This document shows positions 5,298 through 6,603 of a DNA stretch of 6,603 bases, piece after piece; position 1 is the first letter of the stretch, and every line of letters begins with the position of its first letter. The stretch covers positions 1 to 6,603 of the forward strand of contig QILZ01000081.1 in the NCBI GenBank assembly GCA_003233545.1, read 5' to 3'. Both the position numbers and the translations under genes were made by a program. The notes under the pieces were generated by a model. That model saw only the letters and a program-made list of their open reading frames with translations. It was not told the origin of the DNA and ran no database searches. This stretch comes from Spirochaetales bacterium (GTDB lineage Bacteria; Spirochaetota; Spirochaetia; SZUA-6).

Positions 5298-5936
5298 GTG
5301 AAAAAGTTATTAATTTTTCTTGTACTATTAAGCGGTGTTGCCGTATCTGTTTCTGCAGTAAGTGCATCTGCAAGATTCGGAGCAATTCTAAGTGTTGGAT
5401 TTCTTGATTCCCCGAGTATATCGGATATTATTAACGAGATAGACAAAGGGATAAATTTTAGACCCGGATTCGAGTTTGCAATGAAAATAGACAGAATCGG
5501 TTTCGGTCTTAATTCTTTTATCATGTTCAACAGGACAAAAAGTACCGATCCTGCACTGCTTTGGGATTGGACCTTCGACTGGATAAGTACAGTAAACATC
5601 GGATATCATTTAGCCAGGACCTGGCATTTTCTCGATCCTTTTATCGAAGCAGGTTTCGGAGCTGCCGGAAGGGTAGATTTATCCCCGCAGCAGTACAGTT
5701 TTGATGATATGGGCTATATGGAATATTATGGTTACGACGCTTATAATAGACTTCTAAACCTGTCTCTTATAGGTTATATTGCTGCCGGGCTTTCAATAAG
5801 GATAAACATGCTGTATGTAAGCGGCAAATTAAGCTACTGGCCGCTTAATTCGCCTCCCCCTGCAACACAGTATTTGGCGTATCCGGTAAAGCAGTTTCAG
5901 TTCGCAATTTCGGCCGGCTTTGTTGTCGGAAGGTAA
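5298..5936 (+). CDS. Small putative outer-membrane beta-barrel protein
   Basis: The 212-residue product starts with a signal peptide: VKK, the hydrophobic LLIFLVLLSGVAVSV, then small residues with a likely cut after SASA at about residue 24. The mature part has amphipathic strands rich in Gly, aromatic and Ser residues. Examples are FGAILSVGF (27-35), FRPGFEFAMKI (54-64), the segment around residues 96-125 with NIGYHLA and DPFIEAGFGAAGRV, and the closing FQFAISAGFVVGR. This resembles eight-stranded-type outer-membrane barrels, but no named family was recognised. The start is the GTG at 5298, because AGAGG (5287-5291) lies six bases upstream and the signal peptide begins there; an upstream in-frame GTG at 5274 would add MIITERSK before it. 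The gene follows the DUF4382 gene in the same direction after 204 bases but appears to have its own promoter. Its function is unknown. Confidence 0.7.
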   Translation: MKKLLIFLVLLSGVAVSVSAVSASARFGAILSVGFLDSPSISDIINEIDKGINFRPGFEFAMKIDRIGFGLNSFIMFNRTKSTDPALLWDWTFDWISTVNIGYHLARTWHFLDPFIEAGFGAAGRVDLSPQQYSFDDMGYMEYYGYDAYNRLLNLSLIGYIAAGLSIRINMLYVSGKLSYWPLNSPPPATQYLAYPVKQFQFAISAGFVVGR

Positions 5937-5982
5937 TCCCGGTGCTTGCTTAACGGAAGGTTTTTAAGGATCACATGGCAGA

Positions 5983-6014
5983 CGGATGAGATTTTAACAC
6001 ATCCGGCGATTTTT
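5983..6014 (+). terminator. Likely terminator of the small barrel gene
   Basis: CGGATG (5983-5988) pairs perfectly with CATCCG (6000-6005) across an 11-base loop, and a run of five T (6010-6014) follows four bases later. It lies 47 bases after the barrel gene stop and touches the stop of the convergent merA gene, so it would separate the two convergent transcripts. The rest of the gap shows nothing else. Confidence 0.5.
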
Positions 6015-6603
6015 ACCCGGCACAACAGGAGAGCTGGCTTACATCTTTTTCGAACGTCTGGGCTGCGAGTTTAAGCCCCTCCACCTGTGTCAGGTAGGGA
6101 AACAGTGTCCTGGAAAGCTCGTTGACTGTGAATCCGGACCGGATACCGAACTTTATGGCCATTGCTGCAGTCTGAATTACCTCTCCCGCTTCAGCGGCAA
6201 GTATATGGGCTCCGAGCAGTCTGTCGGTTTTACGATCCGCGATGAGTTTTATCAGTCCCCGGGTATCGCGGGCAGTCAGAGCCCTCGGAACATATGAAAG
6301 GGGTAGTTTAGCAACCTTTACATCGAAGCCCTCTGTGACTGCCTGCGATTCGGTGAGTCCGACACTCGCTACTTGCGGATCGGTAAAGATCACAACCGGA
6401 AGTACCGATAGATCCAGCCTGCCGGTATTCCCGTTAAGTGCGTTTTCTGCTGCAATAGTTCCTCCGGCTGCCGCTACATAGACCAGCTTTGGAAGGCTGG
6501 TAACGTCACCTGAAGCGTAGATGTTTGGATTGCTTGTCTGCATGTATTCATCGACAGAGATGAAACCTCTTTCATCTACCATAACCCCTGATTCTTCGAG
6601 TCC
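6013..6603 (-). CDS. merA: Mercuric reductase, C-terminal part (5' end beyond the right edge)
   Basis: MerA is the cytoplasmic FAD enzyme that reduces Hg(II) to volatile Hg(0) with NADPH. The visible 196 residues are the last third of a ~550-residue protein. They include the end of the FAD domain with the motif TSNPNIYASGDVT (23-35 of the fragment) and the dimerisation domain with VIFTDPQVASVGL, YVPRALTARDTRG, LLGAHILAAEAGEVIQTAA and LFPYLTQVEGLKLAAQTF. The C-terminus is SQLSCCAG, whose vicinal cysteine pair receives Hg(II) and separates MerA from dihydrolipoamide dehydrogenase. The reading frame stays open to the window edge (GLEESGV precedes the first Met), so that Met is internal. The redox-active CxxxxC site and any N-terminal heavy-metal domain lie outside. 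No other mer gene follows within the window. The region looks somewhat more GC-rich than the sigma operon, which may hint at separate ancestry, but this was not measured. Confidence 0.95.
   Translation of the reverse strand, partial: GLEESGVMVDERGFISVDEYMQTSNPNIYASGDVTSLPKLVYVAAAGGTIAAENALNGNTGRLDLSVLPVVIFTDPQVASVGLTESQAVTEGFDVKVAKLPLSYVPRALTARDTRGLIKLIADRKTDRLLGAHILAAEAGEVIQTAAMAIKFGIRSGFTVNELSRTLFPYLTQVEGLKLAAQTFEKDVSQLSCCAG

Noticed and set aside
5216..5609. Minus-strand open frames opposite the small barrel gene and its promoter.
   Set aside because: They lie antisense to a frame with a signal peptide, ribosome site and promoter; their translations show no coherent domain.
6013..6582. 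A complete short gene starting at the Met at 6582.
   Set aside because: The frame continues upstream to the window edge with MerA-like residues (GLEESGV), so this Met is internal and the gene is a fragment only because of the window.

Overview
The window looks like a chromosomal segment of a diderm (two-membrane) bacterium of moderate GC. Two beta-barrel-like outer membrane proteins, a lipoprotein with a classical lipobox and two further exported proteins support this. The style of the envelope proteins and the anti-sigma architecture suggest a spirochaete, but that is an impression from the protein sequences and not a demonstrated assignment.

Layout, left to right. On the minus strand at 1-359 is the N-terminal part of hisD (histidinol dehydrogenase), cut by the window edge and apparently read from its own sigma-70-type promoter at 388-417. 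From 4002 down to 428 runs a tightly packed five-gene minus-strand operon. Its order is an ECF sigma factor, a membrane-anchored zinc-type anti-sigma factor with an extracytoplasmic AMPK/CBM48-like glycan-binding domain, an exported protein with a strongly basic tail, a second exported helical protein, and an outer-membrane beta-barrel protein. A 137-base divergent intergenic region with short repeats separates the sigma gene from a plus-strand DUF4382 lipoprotein gene (4140-5093). A second small outer-membrane barrel gene follows (5298-5936) with its own promoter. At the right edge, convergent on the minus strand, is the C-terminal part of merA (mercuric reductase), ending in the diagnostic CCAG tail.

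How the genes may work together (inference): the sigma/anti-sigma pair forms a trans-envelope switch. The anti-sigma carries a sugar-polymer-binding-type domain outside the cytoplasm, and three co-translated exported or outer-membrane proteins could be its sensors or outputs. The most notable details are the CBM48-type domain on an anti-sigma factor and the start of the fourth gene. That gene appears to begin at an AUA codon in an ATAA overlap, exactly where the operon's two other stop-start overlaps are ATGA; starting there restores a signal peptide that a downstream TTG start would remove.

No tRNA, rRNA, CRISPR array, insertion sequence or attachment site was recognised.
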